64,000 bases of DNA from Mycolicibacterium setense (GTDB taxonomy: Bacteria; Actinomycetota; Actinomycetes; Mycobacteriales; Mycobacteriaceae). Under the pieces are notes generated by a model. The model ran no database searches. It had not been told where the DNA came from and saw only the letters and a list, made by a program, of their open reading frames with translations. Of the stretch, positions 1 through 8,487 are shown one piece after another; within the stretch, counting starts at the first letter, position 1; each line of letters begins with the position of its first letter. Made by a program: the position numbers and the translations under genes. The stretch is taken from contig NZ_JTJW01000007.1 of assembly GCF_000805385.1 (NCBI RefSeq), forward strand, positions 144,322-208,321. Reading direction: 5' to 3'.

Positions 1-437
1 GGTGGCACGTCTGCGGGCAACTGGCCGCGCACGGCGGCGGAGACGCGCGAGATGGCCGTGTCCCGCACCCGGCGCACCACCGCTGTCACCGTCGGGTCAT
101 CGCCGCGTTCCAGGGACAGCAGGTAGAGGATGCGGAGAAACTCGGGGCGCTGTGATTGCTGGTCCGCCAGGACCGCCAACTGGTCGTCGATGGTGCCGCC
201 GCTCGGTATGGCCGCGAAGAATCGGTCGGCTCCGCGTTCCATCACGGCCGCGAGGACTCCGTCCTTGGACCCGAAATGCCAGTAGATCGAGCTGGCCGGC
301 AGGCCGCAGGCCTTACGGATGTCGCTGATCGAGGTGGCGGCGTAACCGCGCGTGGCCATCAGTCGCTCGGTGGCGTCGAGGATCTGTTCGCGGGAGTCCG
401 CTCCCTGCCGTTGTCGCCTCGTGGATGCAGTGGTCAC
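1..437 (-). CDS. TetR-family transcriptional regulator (3' end outside window)
   Basis: Read from a GTG at 437 with an AGAGG ribosome site 8 nt upstream. The visible 145 codons hold a standard TetR helix-turn-helix: the stretch ending in SSIYWHFGSKDGVL is the recognition helix and the conserved turn after it. The rest is the start of the ligand-binding domain, and the gene runs off the left edge, so its C-terminus cannot be judged. It diverges from malQ. A perfect-arm inverted repeat lies 12 nt before the start codon, which suggests autoregulation. The ligand and regulon are unknown. The family call is secure and the role is not. Confidence 0.85.
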   Translation of the reverse strand, partial: MTTASTRRQRQGADSREQILDATERLMATRGYAATSISDIRKACGLPASSIYWHFGSKDGVLAAVMERGADRFFAAIPSGGTIDDQLAVLADQQSQRPEFLRILYLLSLERGDDPTVTAVVRRVRDTAISRVSAAVRGQLPADVP

Positions 438-448
438 GTGAACCGCCT

Positions 449-466
449 CTGTAAGGATCGTTACAG
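449..466. promoter_or_regulatory. Palindromic operator candidate for the TetR gene
   Basis: CTGTAA (449-454) and TTACAG (461-466) are exact inverted arms around GGATCG. The site sits 12 nt upstream of the TetR GTG, where a dimeric repressor would block its own transcription or initiation. Binding is inferred, not shown. Confidence 0.6.
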
Positions 467-650
467 ACAGCTTACAACACCTGCGGACACTGCGTCAGGG
501 CGACCGCACCGAGACGCCGACGGTGCCCGTCGAGTTGTGTTCGCGCACAACGGAACCGCCCGAATGGCCGTGCGCCGTGGCGCATGGGACGGGGCGCTGT
601 CCGGCCGTGTCAACTGACACGATCGCGTTGTGGGCACCAAGATTGACGCC

Positions 651-2822
651 ATGACCGCTTCGTCATCGGCCCTGCTGGAGTTGGCCCGCCGCTATGGCGT
701 GGCCGCCGAGTTCGACGATTGGACCGGCCGGCGCACCGCTGTCTCTGAGTCCACGCTGGTGGCCGTGCTGGATGCGCTCGGCGTCCCGGCGGGCACAGAA
801 GCCGACCGCATCGATTCCCTGGCTGCCCACGACCGCCAGTACTGGCAACGCTCTCTGCCGCCCATCGTGCTGGGCCGGGCGACAGTGGCGTCGAGCTTCT
901 GGGTGCATGTCACCCACGGGGCTCCGGTCGACCTGACGCTGCTCCTGGAGGACGGCACCGAGCGCACCGGTCTGCGGCAGCTGGAGAACAACCGCGCCCC
1001 CTACGACCTCGGGGACCGGTTGGTCGGCGAGGCCACCTTCGAGCTGCCCTCCGATCTCCCGCTGGGCTATCACCGGCTGCGGTTGCGGGCCGGCGAGCGT
1101 CACACCGATGAGCGCTCGCACGAAGAGCGTTATACCGAGACCCCGGTGGTGATCTCCCCCGCCACACTGGAATTGCCGGCCAGGCTGGGCCGACGCCGGG
1201 CCTGGGGCCTTGCCGTCCAGCTCTACAGCGTTCGATCCAAAAACTCTTGGGGCTCAGGCGATCTCACGGATCTGACCGACCTTGCGGTGTGGTCGGCAGC
1301 CGAGCACGGGGCCGGCTTCATCCTGGTCAACCCACTGCATGCGGCCGCCCCCGTCGCCCCGATGGAGCCTTCGCCGTATCTGCCCACGTCCCGGCGCTTC
1401 GGCAACCCGCTCTATCTGCGCGTGGAAGCCATCCCGGAGTACGCCGCGGTCCGTGGCCGCGGCCGCCTACGGGCGCTGCGCGCCGGGCTCGACAAACGCG
1501 CCGACCGTCACCCGACCATCGACCGCGACGCGGCCTGGCAGGCCAAACGCACCGCGCTGGAGCAGGTGTACCGGGTCGAGCGCTCGGCAGGCCGAGAGGT
1601 GGCGTACGCCGCCTACCGCACCCGCCAGGGCCGCAGCCTTGAGGATTTCGCGATCTGGTGTGCGCTGGCCGAACAGTACGGGCCCGATTGGCATGACTGG
1701 CCCGAGGCGCTGCGGCATCCGGCCAATCCGGAGGTCGCCGCGTTCGCCGCGGCCAATGCGCACGCCGTCGACTTTCATCGGTGGCTGCAGTGGGTGCTCG
1801 ACGATCAACTCACCGCCGCCCAGGCCACGGCGGCACAGGCCGGCATGGAACTCGGCGTCATGAGCGACTTGGCGGTGGGGGTCGATCCCGACGGCGCCGA
1901 CGCCTGGGCGTTGCAGGATGTGCTGGCGCTCGGAGTGACCGCGGGCGCACCGCCGGATGAGTTCAACCAGCTCGGGCAGGACTGGTCGCAGCCGCCGTGG
2001 CGACCCGACCGGCTCGTCGAGCAGGGCTATGAACCGTTCCGCGCAGTGGTCAACATGGCGCTACGGCATTCCGGCGGTGTGCGTATCGACCACATCATCG
2101 GCATGTTCCGGCTGTGGTGGATCCCGAAGGGGGCCGCACCCACCGAGGGCACGTACGTGCGCTACGACCACGACGCGATGATCGGCATCATCGCGCTGGA
2201 GGCACATCGGGCCGGCGCCGTGGTGGTCGGCGAGGATCTGGGCACTGTCGAACCGTGGGTGCGCGATTACCTGCGGGAGCGAGGCCTGTTCGGCACCTCG
2301 ATCCTGTGGTTCGAGTCCGACGGCTCAGGAGATCCCCTGCCCGCCGAACGCTGGCGCGAGTATTGCCTGTCTTCGGTGACCACTCACGATCTGCCGCCGA
2401 CGCCCGGATATCTGGCGGGCGAGCACGTGCGGTTGCGCGATGAACTGGGTCTGCTGACCCGGCCCGCCGATCAGGAGTTGGCCGCGGACCGCGCCGCCCA
2501 GGCCGCCTGGTTCGCGGAGTTGCGCCGGGCCGGCCTGCTCGGCCCGGAGCCGGACACCGACGAGATCGTGTCGGCGCTGTACCGGTATCTGGGCCGCACC
2601 CCGTCAAAACTGCTGGCGCTGTCCCTGGCCGATGCGGTCGGCGAGGTGCGTACCCAGAATCAACCGGGAACGACCGACGAATACCCGAACTGGCGGATTC
2701 CGCTGGCCGGTCCGGACGGTCGCCGGCTGCTGCTCGAAGACGTGTTCTCCGATGTTCGGGCAGCGGCGTTGTGCGACGTGATGAGGTCGATCACCGCCCA
2801 TCCCGGCCAGGCCGGGATGTAA
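651..2822 (+). CDS. malQ: 4-alpha-glucanotransferase (amylomaltase)
   Basis: A cytoplasmic GH77 enzyme that moves maltosyl or longer glucan segments between alpha-1,4-glucans in maltodextrin/glycogen turnover. The catalytic landmarks are present: the nucleophile Asp in VRIDHIIGMFR (about residue 478), the acid/base Glu in GEDLGTVEPW (about 527), and the third carboxylate in TTHDLPPTPGY (about 578). The length of 723 aa is normal for the actinobacterial type with an extra N-terminal domain. The reading frame also offers a GTG at 630. The ATG at 651 is preferred because the protein then begins MTASSSALLELARRYG, resembling mycobacterial MalQ N-termini as I remember them. It is the only glycogen-related gene here and diverges from a TetR gene. 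Confidence 0.93.
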   Translation: MTASSSALLELARRYGVAAEFDDWTGRRTAVSESTLVAVLDALGVPAGTEADRIDSLAAHDRQYWQRSLPPIVLGRATVASSFWVHVTHGAPVDLTLLLEDGTERTGLRQLENNRAPYDLGDRLVGEATFELPSDLPLGYHRLRLRAGERHTDERSHEERYTETPVVISPATLELPARLGRRRAWGLAVQLYSVRSKNSWGSGDLTDLTDLAVWSAAEHGAGFILVNPLHAAAPVAPMEPSPYLPTSRRFGNPLYLRVEAIPEYAAVRGRGRLRALRAGLDKRADRHPTIDRDAAWQAKRTALEQVYRVERSAGREVAYAAYRTRQGRSLEDFAIWCALAEQYGPDWHDWPEALRHPANPEVAAFAAANAHAVDFHRWLQWVLDDQLTAAQATAAQAGMELGVMSDLAVGVDPDGADAWALQDVLALGVTAGAPPDEFNQLGQDWSQPPWRPDRLVEQGYEPFRAVVNMALRHSGGVRIDHIIGMFRLWWIPKGAAPTEGTYVRYDHDAMIGIIALEAHRAGAVVVGEDLGTVEPWVRDYLRERGLFGTSILWFESDGSGDPLPAERWREYCLSSVTTHDLPPTPGYLAGEHVRLRDELGLLTRPADQELAADRAAQAAWFAELRRAGLLGPEPDTDEIVSALYRYLGRTPSKLLALSLADAVGEVRTQNQPGTTDEYPNWRIPLAGPDGRRLLLEDVFSDVRAAALCDVMRSITAHPGQAGM

Positions 2823-2844
2823 CGCCCGGGGTGTCTGCTCCGGT

Positions 2845-2872
2845 TTCACATTCGTCACAGCTGCGATATGTT
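2845..2872 (+). promoter_or_regulatory. Sigma-A-like promoter for the small secreted protein gene
   Basis: TTCACA (2845-2850, one mismatch to TTGACA), a 16-bp spacer, and TATGTT (2867-2872) fit a housekeeping promoter. This would give a leader of roughly 23 nt holding ACGGAG before the GTG at 2902. Confidence 0.5.
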
Positions 2873-2901
2873 CGCAAACGCCCCCGACTGACGGAGTTCA
2901 C

Positions 2902-3312
2902 GTGAAGAAGCTTGTTGCGCTCGGCGGCGGTCTGCTCGCCGCCGGTTCGATCGCCCTGTTGGCCGCAGGTACCGCCACCTCACAGCCGACGTCGGCATCG
3001 ATCAACGTCGTCGGCGAGCCGTACATGAAGGCGCTGGCGATCCTGAAGAGCCAGGGCGTCAAGGCCACGTTCGGTGGGTCGTTCGGCAGCGCCCTGCCGC
3101 AGGCCGAGTGCCTGGTCGATTCCCAGAAGGTCAACTCCAGCGGAAAGATGATCCTGACGCTGGACTGCAGCGAGGCCGCGGCCGAGCAGTCCGCCGACTC
3201 CGCCGTTCCGGGCGGCCCGAGGGTGGGCAGCAACGGTGTCACCACGGTGACGCCGACGCCGGTGGTTCCGATCGCCGGGGCACCGGGCGCGGGCACCCCA
3301 CCGCCCGCCTGA
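2902..3312 (+). CDS. Small secreted protein with a single PASTA-like domain
   Basis: 136 aa from GTG 2902, with ACGGAG six nt upstream. Residues 1-27 are a signal peptide (MKKLVALGGGLLAAGS followed by a hydrophobic run). The mature part has a PASTA-like pattern: VVGEPYMKALAILKSQGVKA, then a conserved Cys (AECLVD) and a second Cys (LTLDCSEA) that could form a disulfide. The tail (about residue 90 on) is rich in Pro, Gly, Val and Thr and probably disordered. A lone PASTA-like module outside a kinase or penicillin-binding protein suggests cell-wall association, but that is inference. It stands alone between malQ and the hydrolase gene. Confidence 0.8.
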   Translation: MKKLVALGGGLLAAGSIALLAAGTATSQPTSASINVVGEPYMKALAILKSQGVKATFGGSFGSALPQAECLVDSQKVNSSGKMILTLDCSEAAAEQSADSAVPGGPRVGSNGVTTVTPTPVVPIAGAPGAGTPPPA

Positions 3313-3410
3313 TCTGACGCCGACCTGACCCGACACGGGTAACCCGGTACCGCCGTTCCCACCTAAATCCGTACACTACTGAGAGTCCACTCATCCCAGG
3401 GAGGCTCTCG

Positions 3411-4310
3411 ATGCTGCGTCCGTTGCGGTTCGACCACGAGATCGATCCGGGCCCGGTACAGATCCAGGCTCGCAAGGTGCATTTCGATCTCGACAACATC
3501 CCGCTGCACTGGATTCCCGGCCATCCGGTGGCCTCGTCCATGGTGAACCTGTTCAATGTGGTGCTGCCGATGGCCGAGCACTGGTTCGTCGCGACGTTCA
3601 ACGAAGCACTGCCGTACGTGCGCGATCCCAATCTCGCCGACGACATGCGTGGCTTCATCGGCCAGGAAGCCACCCACGCCGAGACGCACGATCAGGTGCT
3701 CGAAGAGTTCCTGACCAACCACGGTGTGGATTACCGGCCAGTCATGTCGCTGGTGGAGCATGTGTTCACCCGGACCCTGGCACCCACCGACTCGACGGAT
3801 CCGCGCCGCAGGCTGTCCGACCTGTGCGACCGGCTCTGGCTCATCGCGGCCATCGAGCACTACACCGCGGTGCTGGGCGACTTCGTGCTGAACTGCTCGT
3901 GGGAGGACTACGACGCGGACCCGACGATGACGGATCTGTTCCGCTGGCACGGCAGCGAAGAGGTCGAGCACCGCAGCGTCGCCCACGACGTCGCGATGTA
4001 CTTCCAGCCCAGCTATTTCAGCCGGGTGCGGGCAATGTCGATCGCGGCGACCGCGGTCTATTTGTTCTTCCAGCGCGGCTGCTGGGCGATGGTCAAGAGC
4101 GACCCGACCCTCGACATCGGCTGGTGGCGGATGAACAGGATGCGGATGCGCGATTCCAAGCTGGGACTGCTGCCGAAGTTCTCCCGCATGTTCGGCACCA
4201 ACACGCTGGCCTACTGCCGACCGCGCTTCTCACCGGAGGAGATGGGGTCGACGGCGCAGGCGGTCGCATACCTGGCCAGCTCGCCCGCGGCTCGGGCCGC
4301 CCACCTGTGA
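3411..4310 (+). CDS. Metal-dependent hydrolase-like protein (PF10118 family)
   Basis: 299 aa, with a strong GGGAGG ribosome site 6 nt before ATG 3411. The protein matches the bacterial 'predicted metal-dependent hydrolase' family, a helical ferritin-like fold. Several Glu/His clusters look like metal ligands: AEHWFVATFNE (near 55-65), QEATHAETHD (near 85-94) and EEVEHRSVAHD (near 183-193). The true reaction of the family is not established. Its stop overlaps a possible GTG start of the downstream ferredoxin reductase, so the two are likely co-transcribed. A reductase partner would suit a di-iron oxygenase or desaturase-like role better than simple hydrolysis. That is an inference from context. 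Confidence 0.82.
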   Translation: MLRPLRFDHEIDPGPVQIQARKVHFDLDNIPLHWIPGHPVASSMVNLFNVVLPMAEHWFVATFNEALPYVRDPNLADDMRGFIGQEATHAETHDQVLEEFLTNHGVDYRPVMSLVEHVFTRTLAPTDSTDPRRRLSDLCDRLWLIAAIEHYTAVLGDFVLNCSWEDYDADPTMTDLFRWHGSEEVEHRSVAHDVAMYFQPSYFSRVRAMSIAATAVYLFFQRGCWAMVKSDPTLDIGWWRMNRMRMRDSKLGLLPKFSRMFGTNTLAYCRPRFSPEEMGSTAQAVAYLASSPAARAAHL

Positions 4311-4321
4311 CGGGCACGGGT

Positions 4322-5446
4322 ATGCCGAATCTGTCACTGATATCCCGATACCGCCGGATACCGCCGAGCATCTCGGGCCGTTTCCGCCATGATCCGATGC
4401 TCGGTGCCGCCGACGTGGCCATCGCCACCATCTGGACGGTCGGCCGGTTGGTGCGCCGGCCCGCCCCGCCACCTGAGCTGGATCGCACAATCGTTCTGAC
4501 CGTGACCGACCGGCAGGTGGTCGCCCACGATCAGGATGTGGTCGCCCTGACTCTTGCTGCCGCGGACGGCGGCGAGCTGCCGCGGTGGTATCCGGGCGCG
4601 CATCTCGACCTGCACCTGGCCAGCGGACGGGTCCGGCAGTACTCGCTGTGCGGCGACCCCGCGGTCGCCGACAGTTATCGAATCGCGGTGCGGCGCATCC
4701 CCGATGGCGGCGGCGGCTCGGTCGAGGTCCACGACAGCCTGCAGGTCGGCAGCCGAGTGAGCACCCACGGCCCGCGTAACGCGTTCGCCCTGGCGGTTCC
4801 CGGCCATGGGTCACCGACGCAGCGGTTCCGCTTCATCGCCGGCGGAATCGGCATCACCCCTATCCTGCCGATGCTCGGGTTGGCCGCACGGCTCGGTGTC
4901 GACTGGTCGATGGTGTACGTCGGGCGCAGCCGTGACAGCCTGCCGTTCCTGCGTGAGCTCGCCCGGTTCGGCGACCGCATCGAGATCCGCACCGACGATG
5001 TCCACGGCCTGCCGAGCGCCGGCGATCTGCTGGGCGACTGTCCCGGCGGCACCACGGTGTACGCGTGTGGCCCGGCCCCGATGCTGACCGGGATCCGGGC
5101 GGCGCTCACCGGCCGTGGCGACGTCGAACTCCACTTCGAAAGGTTCGCGGCCCCACCGGTTGTCGACGGCGCCGAATTCTCGGTGTCCGTCGCCTCCACC
5201 GGGGCCACGGTGACCGTCGGAGCCGACGAGACGCTGCTTGCCGCGCTGGGCCGGGCGGGGGTGAACGCGCCGTATTCATGCCAGCAGGGGTTCTGCGGGA
5301 CCTGCCGGGTTCGCACCGCGCCGGGCTCCGACGGGATTGTGCAGCACCGGGATACGTTGTTGACCGACCCGGAGCGCGACGCGGGCTATCTGCTGACCTG
5401 TGTGTCGCGAGCGGAGGCCGGCCAGCGGCTGACTCTCGATCTCTGA
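4322..5446 (+). CDS. Ferredoxin reductase-type oxidoreductase, PDR/VanB family with C-terminal 2Fe-2S domain
   Basis: 374 aa from ATG 4322. A GTG at 4307 is in frame and overlaps the previous stop as GTGA, so the start may be five codons earlier. An N-terminal extension (about 1-55) precedes the flavin domain with RQYSLCGDP (FMN/FAD contact). Next come an NAD(P)-binding region with GGIGITPILPM and YACGPAPML, and a plant-type 2Fe-2S domain with PYSCQQGFCGTC and a distal Cys in LLTCVSRA. This architecture passes electrons from NAD(P)H through flavin and Fe-S to an oxygenase. The gene directly follows the PF10118 protein, its likely partner, and converges on the NUDIX gene with 4 bp between stops. 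Confidence 0.88.
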   Translation: MPNLSLISRYRRIPPSISGRFRHDPMLGAADVAIATIWTVGRLVRRPAPPPELDRTIVLTVTDRQVVAHDQDVVALTLAAADGGELPRWYPGAHLDLHLASGRVRQYSLCGDPAVADSYRIAVRRIPDGGGGSVEVHDSLQVGSRVSTHGPRNAFALAVPGHGSPTQRFRFIAGGIGITPILPMLGLAARLGVDWSMVYVGRSRDSLPFLRELARFGDRIEIRTDDVHGLPSAGDLLGDCPGGTTVYACGPAPMLTGIRAALTGRGDVELHFERFAAPPVVDGAEFSVSVASTGATVTVGADETLLAALGRAGVNAPYSCQQGFCGTCRVRTAPGSDGIVQHRDTLLTDPERDAGYLLTCVSRAEAGQRLTLDL

Positions 5447-5450
5447 GTCA

Positions 5451-5975
5451 CTAGCCGCCGTCGGGGCGGCCCTCTCCGTAGCCGGCAAGTTCCGGCGCGG
5501 CCATCAACTGGTCCAGCAGCGGACGCTGTCCACTCAGCAACTTGGCGCGTGCCGCGGCCACCGAAACCCAAGCGACACGATCGATTTCAGGAAATTCGAC
5601 CAACCGGCCCGAACCCTTGGGCAACTCAACGGTGAAGGTGTTGCTCACCGCCGCCGCGGCGTCGAAGTCCCCGCGCACCGCGAACGCGGTGACGACCTTG
5701 CCTCCCGCCTGGCGTATCGGGAGGAGGTCGATCCGCGGTCCCGGGGGCGGCGGGGCACCGAGTTCCTCGGTGAACTCCCGCTGCGCCGCAAGCCAGGGGT
5801 CTTCCCCATCGGCGTACTCCCCCTTGGGCACCGACCACGCCCCCGCATCCTTGCGGGCCCAGAACGGTCCCCCAGGATGGGCGATCAGCACCTCGACATC
5901 GGTTCCGGCGAGGCGGTACAGCAATACCCCGGCGCTCAGTTTGGCCACGGGTTGCACGCTACGCGGCGACGCCAT
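5451..5975 (-). CDS. NUDIX hydrolase
   Basis: 174 aa from ATG 5975; a GTG at 6002 would add nine residues. The NUDIX box is perfect: GEYADGEDP, then AAQREFTEELG, giving G-x5-E-x7-REF-x-EE-x-G, the Mg2+-binding catalytic loop. The N-terminus (SAGVLLYRLAGTDVEVLIAHPGG) and the phrase WSVPKGEYADGE resemble the mycobacterial MutT-like group that cleaves nucleoside polyphosphates or related pyrophosphates. Substrate cannot be read from sequence. It is a single gene, convergent with the ferredoxin reductase. Confidence 0.85.
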   Translation of the reverse strand: MASPRSVQPVAKLSAGVLLYRLAGTDVEVLIAHPGGPFWARKDAGAWSVPKGEYADGEDPWLAAQREFTEELGAPPPPGPRIDLLPIRQAGGKVVTAFAVRGDFDAAAAVSNTFTVELPKGSGRLVEFPEIDRVAWVSVAAARAKLLSGQRPLLDQLMAAPELAGYGEGRPDGG

Positions 5976-6130
5976 TGCGCCGACACGGGTGGCGTGAACC
6001 ACTTTGCCACAACCGGGTAATCCGGATCACTCCCGAACGCGGTGCGGCGGCTCCGTGAGCGGAGCCCGGAGGTCTGGTTCCCGAGTGTGACGCAGCACTC
6101 GTCAACCTTTTCGGACAGCCGGAATTTTAT

Positions 6131-6158
6131 TTGTGAACTCCCGGTTAACTCCTATGTA
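6131..6158 (+). promoter_or_regulatory. Weak promoter candidate upstream of the 99-aa secreted protein
   Basis: TTGTGA (6131-6136), 16 bp, then TATGTA (6153-6158) in an AT-richer part of the 6003-6251 gap. The -10 lacks the final T of TANNNT, so support is modest. The leader would be about 85 nt. Confidence 0.3.
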
Positions 6159-6251
6159 ACACCTAAACGGACTAGCGAAGACGCCCCGCGGACATTGCGC
6201 TGCCGGTGCGCCGGGTGCGACACAAAAGAACAGCGAAAGAAGGCACCAAAG

Positions 6252-6551
6252 ATGATGAGACTCGGATTTGCTACAGCACTCGCGGGCGCCGCGGCGGCAG
6301 CCGTGGTCGGCCTGGCTGCACCGGCACAGGCCGCACCGACCGGCCCGGGCAATGCCCAGCAGACCATCAGCGAACTGCAGGCCCAGGGCTACCAGGTCGT
6401 CGTGAACCACGTCGGCTCCACCCCGCTGGACAAGGCCTCGGTGGTGGCGGTGCGCCCCGGACAGACCTACACCCGGACAGACTCCGGTAACCCGGGCGAC
6501 AGCTTGCAGACCAACGTTGTCAACAAAACGATTTACGTGGACGTGAAGTAA
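6252..6551 (+). CDS. Small secreted mycobacterial protein
   Basis: 99 aa from ATG 6252 with AAGAAGG about 8 nt upstream; the second ATG (6255) has poorer spacing. Residues 1-28 form a signal peptide ending APAQAA. The mature 70 residues read as one compact domain (NAQQTISELQAQGYQVVVNH, then VVAVRPGQTYTRTDSG, and a C-terminal strand TIYVDVK), with no Cys and no catalytic motif. Similar short exported proteins are common in mycobacteria and have no assigned function. It is a single gene, closed by a very strong hairpin terminator 24 nt after the stop. Confidence 0.85.
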   Translation: MMRLGFATALAGAAAAAVVGLAAPAQAAPTGPGNAQQTISELQAQGYQVVVNHVGSTPLDKASVVAVRPGQTYTRTDSGNPGDSLQTNVVNKTIYVDVK

Positions 6552-6574
6552 GTCCAAACTTCGTGAAACATCAA

Positions 6575-6602
6575 GGAGGGGCGCCCTTTTGGGCGCCCCT
6601 CC
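6575..6602 (+). terminator. Perfect 12-bp hairpin terminator
   Basis: GGAGGGGCGCCC (6575-6586), loop TTTT, then the exact complement (6591-6602). There is no U-tract, a form common for mycobacterial terminators. It ends the 6252 gene and insulates the SGNH hydrolase gene. Confidence 0.8.
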
Positions 6603-6638
6603 GACGTGTCCGGGTGCAAAGCCCGATTCCGGGCGCGC

Positions 6639-6644
6639 TAGAGT
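6639..6644 (+). promoter_or_regulatory. -10 element TAGAGT for a leaderless transcript
   Basis: TAGAGT is followed by 7 nt and then GTG 6652, placing the expected transcription start on the start codon itself. There is no Shine-Dalgarno sequence. Confidence 0.5.
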
Positions 6645-6651
6645 CGCCGAC

Positions 6652-7422
6652 GTGCGACGTTTCGCCCGGTATGTCGCCCTCGGCGACAGCCAGACCGAAG
6701 GACTGTGGGATGGCGACGACACCGTCGGCCTGATGGGTTTCGCCGATCGGCTCGCGGTGCGCCTCGACGGGCTGTATCCAGGTTTGGGCTATGCCAATCT
6801 CGCCATTCGCGGCCACCGTATCGGGGATGTGCTGCATACCCAGTTGCCCACGGCCCTGTCGATGCGCCCGGACCTGGTCACCGTCTGCATCGGGATGAAC
6901 GACGTGACGCGGCCCGGCCGTTCGTTCATGCGGGCGTTGGGCGATCTCGAGCGCGTCTACCGCGCTCTCGCGGAATCCGGGGCCACGGTCGTCACGACCA
7001 CGTTTCCCGACATCACCCAAATCCTGCCGGTGGGGCGACTACTCGGAAAGCGAGTGGTCCAGATCAACGACGCGATCAGGGACGCCGCCGAGCGGTACGG
7101 GTTTCATCTCGTCGATCTGTACTCGGCACCCTCGATGTGCGAACCCGAAACCTGGAGTCCCGATCGGGTGCACGGCTCAGCGAAGGGACACGGCCTCTTC
7201 GCCGCAGCAGCCGCCGAGGCGCTCGGACTGCCTGGCAGCAACCATGATTGGGCGCTGGCCACCGGGCCGGATCAGACTCAGTCGTTTCGGTCCCGGGCCT
7301 ACTCGCAAGTGTTGTGGACGCAGAACATGCTCATGCCATGGCTGTGGCGTCACCTTCGCGGCCAGTCCGGCGGCGCCGGACGCTCACCCCGGCGGCCCGC
7401 CCTGATGTGCCTGAGCGCCTAA
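6652..7422 (+). CDS. SGNH/GDSL-family hydrolase
   Basis: 256 aa from GTG 6652, chosen because it follows a -10 hexamer at leaderless spacing and because VRRFARYVALGDSQTEGL begins just before block I. Block I is GDSQTEG (nucleophile Ser about residue 13). Block III is IGMNDV (Gly-x-Asn-Asp), and block V is SPDRVHGS (Asp and His of the triad, about residue 168-171). No signal peptide or membrane segment is seen, so it is probably cytosolic. The family includes esterases and lipases acting on small acyl esters or polysaccharide acetyls; the substrate is unknown. Its stop overlaps the stop of the DUF732 gene on the other strand. Confidence 0.87.
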   Translation: MRRFARYVALGDSQTEGLWDGDDTVGLMGFADRLAVRLDGLYPGLGYANLAIRGHRIGDVLHTQLPTALSMRPDLVTVCIGMNDVTRPGRSFMRALGDLERVYRALAESGATVVTTTFPDITQILPVGRLLGKRVVQINDAIRDAAERYGFHLVDLYSAPSMCEPETWSPDRVHGSAKGHGLFAAAAAEALGLPGSNHDWALATGPDQTQSFRSRAYSQVLWTQNMLMPWLWRHLRGQSGGAGRSPRRPALMCLSA

Positions 7423-7811
7423 CCGAAGCCGAGGATCGACCACGCGAGATCGGCCGGGCCACCCGTGAGGTTGCCCTCGCCGGCCTTGGCGACCATCGCG
7501 GGGCAGAACGTCGAGATCGCGATTCCGGTGAACATCGTGGCCGGACCGAGCGACATCCCGCCGGTGTCGGCAACTTTGGCGGCCACATCGGCGGCATTCT
7601 GGCCCGGCTCGGCGAGCATCGGGCACACCGACTGCCCGAGCGCCACGGCCTGAGCCGGATCGGCGGCTCCCACTCCTGCCTGGCTCAGCGCATCGACGAA
7701 GCTCTGGTCGATCGGATCGGCATGGGCGGGTGCGGCGATGGCGACGGCGGCGAGCCCTGTCGCCACCGACGCCGCGACCGCTCGACCGATCCGGATCACG
7801 TTGCGCTGCAT
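7419..7811 (-). CDS. Secreted DUF732-family protein
   Basis: 130 aa from ATG 7811. A signal peptide covers about residues 1-31 (GRAVAASVATGLAAVAIAAP ending AHA|DP). The mature domain follows the DUF732 pattern of a short helical bundle. It has QSFVDALSQAGV at its N-terminus and two conserved Cys (LGQSVCPML and ISTFCPAM) that probably form a disulfide. DUF732 proteins are numerous in mycobacteria and have no established function. The gene is convergent with the SGNH hydrolase, with a 4-bp overlap of stop codons. Confidence 0.87.
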   Translation of the reverse strand: MQRNVIRIGRAVAASVATGLAAVAIAAPAHADPIDQSFVDALSQAGVGAADPAQAVALGQSVCPMLAEPGQNAADVAAKVADTGGMSLGPATMFTGIAISTFCPAMVAKAGEGNLTGGPADLAWSILGFG

Positions 7812-7863
7812 GGCTGTAATGGTACGGGGCGGCTCGGCATGCCCCTGCGGTCAGGGCCCGGTG

Positions 7864-8427
7864 TCAGATCCCGCCCCAGGCGGAGTCGAGTTCCTTGGCG
7901 ACGTCGATCACCTTGGCCTGCTCCGATTCCGGACTGTCGATCTCACCGGCCACGTGTGCGGCGATGAACCGTTTGATCTCCGCGTCGACTCCGGCCAGGA
8001 TGCGGAGCACCTCGGCGCGCAGCGATTTCGAGGTGACGTGGATCGAGATGTCGGACGGGCGCGGTTTCTTGACATCGAGGATCAGCAACAGCGGCTCGGC
8101 CGCCAACGCCGAAGCCCGCAGGGCGATCTCGCCGAACACCATGAACTTGGGCCGGTCGATCCGCAGGTCGATCACCATGTCGATCTCCAGCGGGATCCGG
8201 ATGGAGAACGTGATGGTTTCGCCCACGATGCGGCTCACCCGCGGCTTTTGGATCTTGACCCGAGCGGTGACCTTGGCGATCTTGCCCGGGCCCTGGGCGA
8301 TCGGGCCCAATTCGAACTCGTCGCCCGCGATCGCCCCGATGGCGTCGCCGACCCGGTCCTCGGATACGGCCACCTCGAAGAATCGGCGACCGAATTCCTC
8401 GTAGGTGATGTAAGCGTGATCAGCCAT
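7864..8427 (-). CDS. Conserved actinobacterial protein of unknown function
   Basis: 187 aa from ATG 8427, with GAGGG 4 nt upstream. It has no signal peptide, membrane segment or catalytic motif. The middle (about 50-130) alternates hydrophobic and charged residues (KVTARVKIQKPRVSRIV, ITFSIRIPLEIDMVIDLRI) in the manner of a large beta-barrel or lipid-binding sheet; a helix (VDAEIKRFIAAHVAGEID) closes the protein. It may bind a hydrophobic ligand, but I do not recognise a named family. It sits between a DUF732 gene and an NTF2-like gene on the same strand, with about 50-60 bp gaps, so it is possibly in one transcript. Confidence 0.78.
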   Translation of the reverse strand: MADHAYITYEEFGRRFFEVAVSEDRVGDAIGAIAGDEFELGPIAQGPGKIAKVTARVKIQKPRVSRIVGETITFSIRIPLEIDMVIDLRIDRPKFMVFGEIALRASALAAEPLLLILDVKKPRPSDISIHVTSKSLRAEVLRILAGVDAEIKRFIAAHVAGEIDSPESEQAKVIDVAKELDSAWGGI

Positions 8428-8487
8428 GATCCCTCTACGGTCTCACGACAGGGTGCGGGGACGGTGACGCCGGGCCGGTACGACTGT

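Noticed and set aside
50..617. Plus-strand frames at 2-328 and 156-617
   Set aside because: They oppose the TetR gene, show no domain and have shadow-type composition.
3824..4321. N-terminal extension of the ferredoxin reductase frame over the PF10118 gene
   Set aside because: The extension is Arg/Ala-rich noise antiparallel in codon bias to a clear gene in another frame; the reductase starts at 4307 or 4322.
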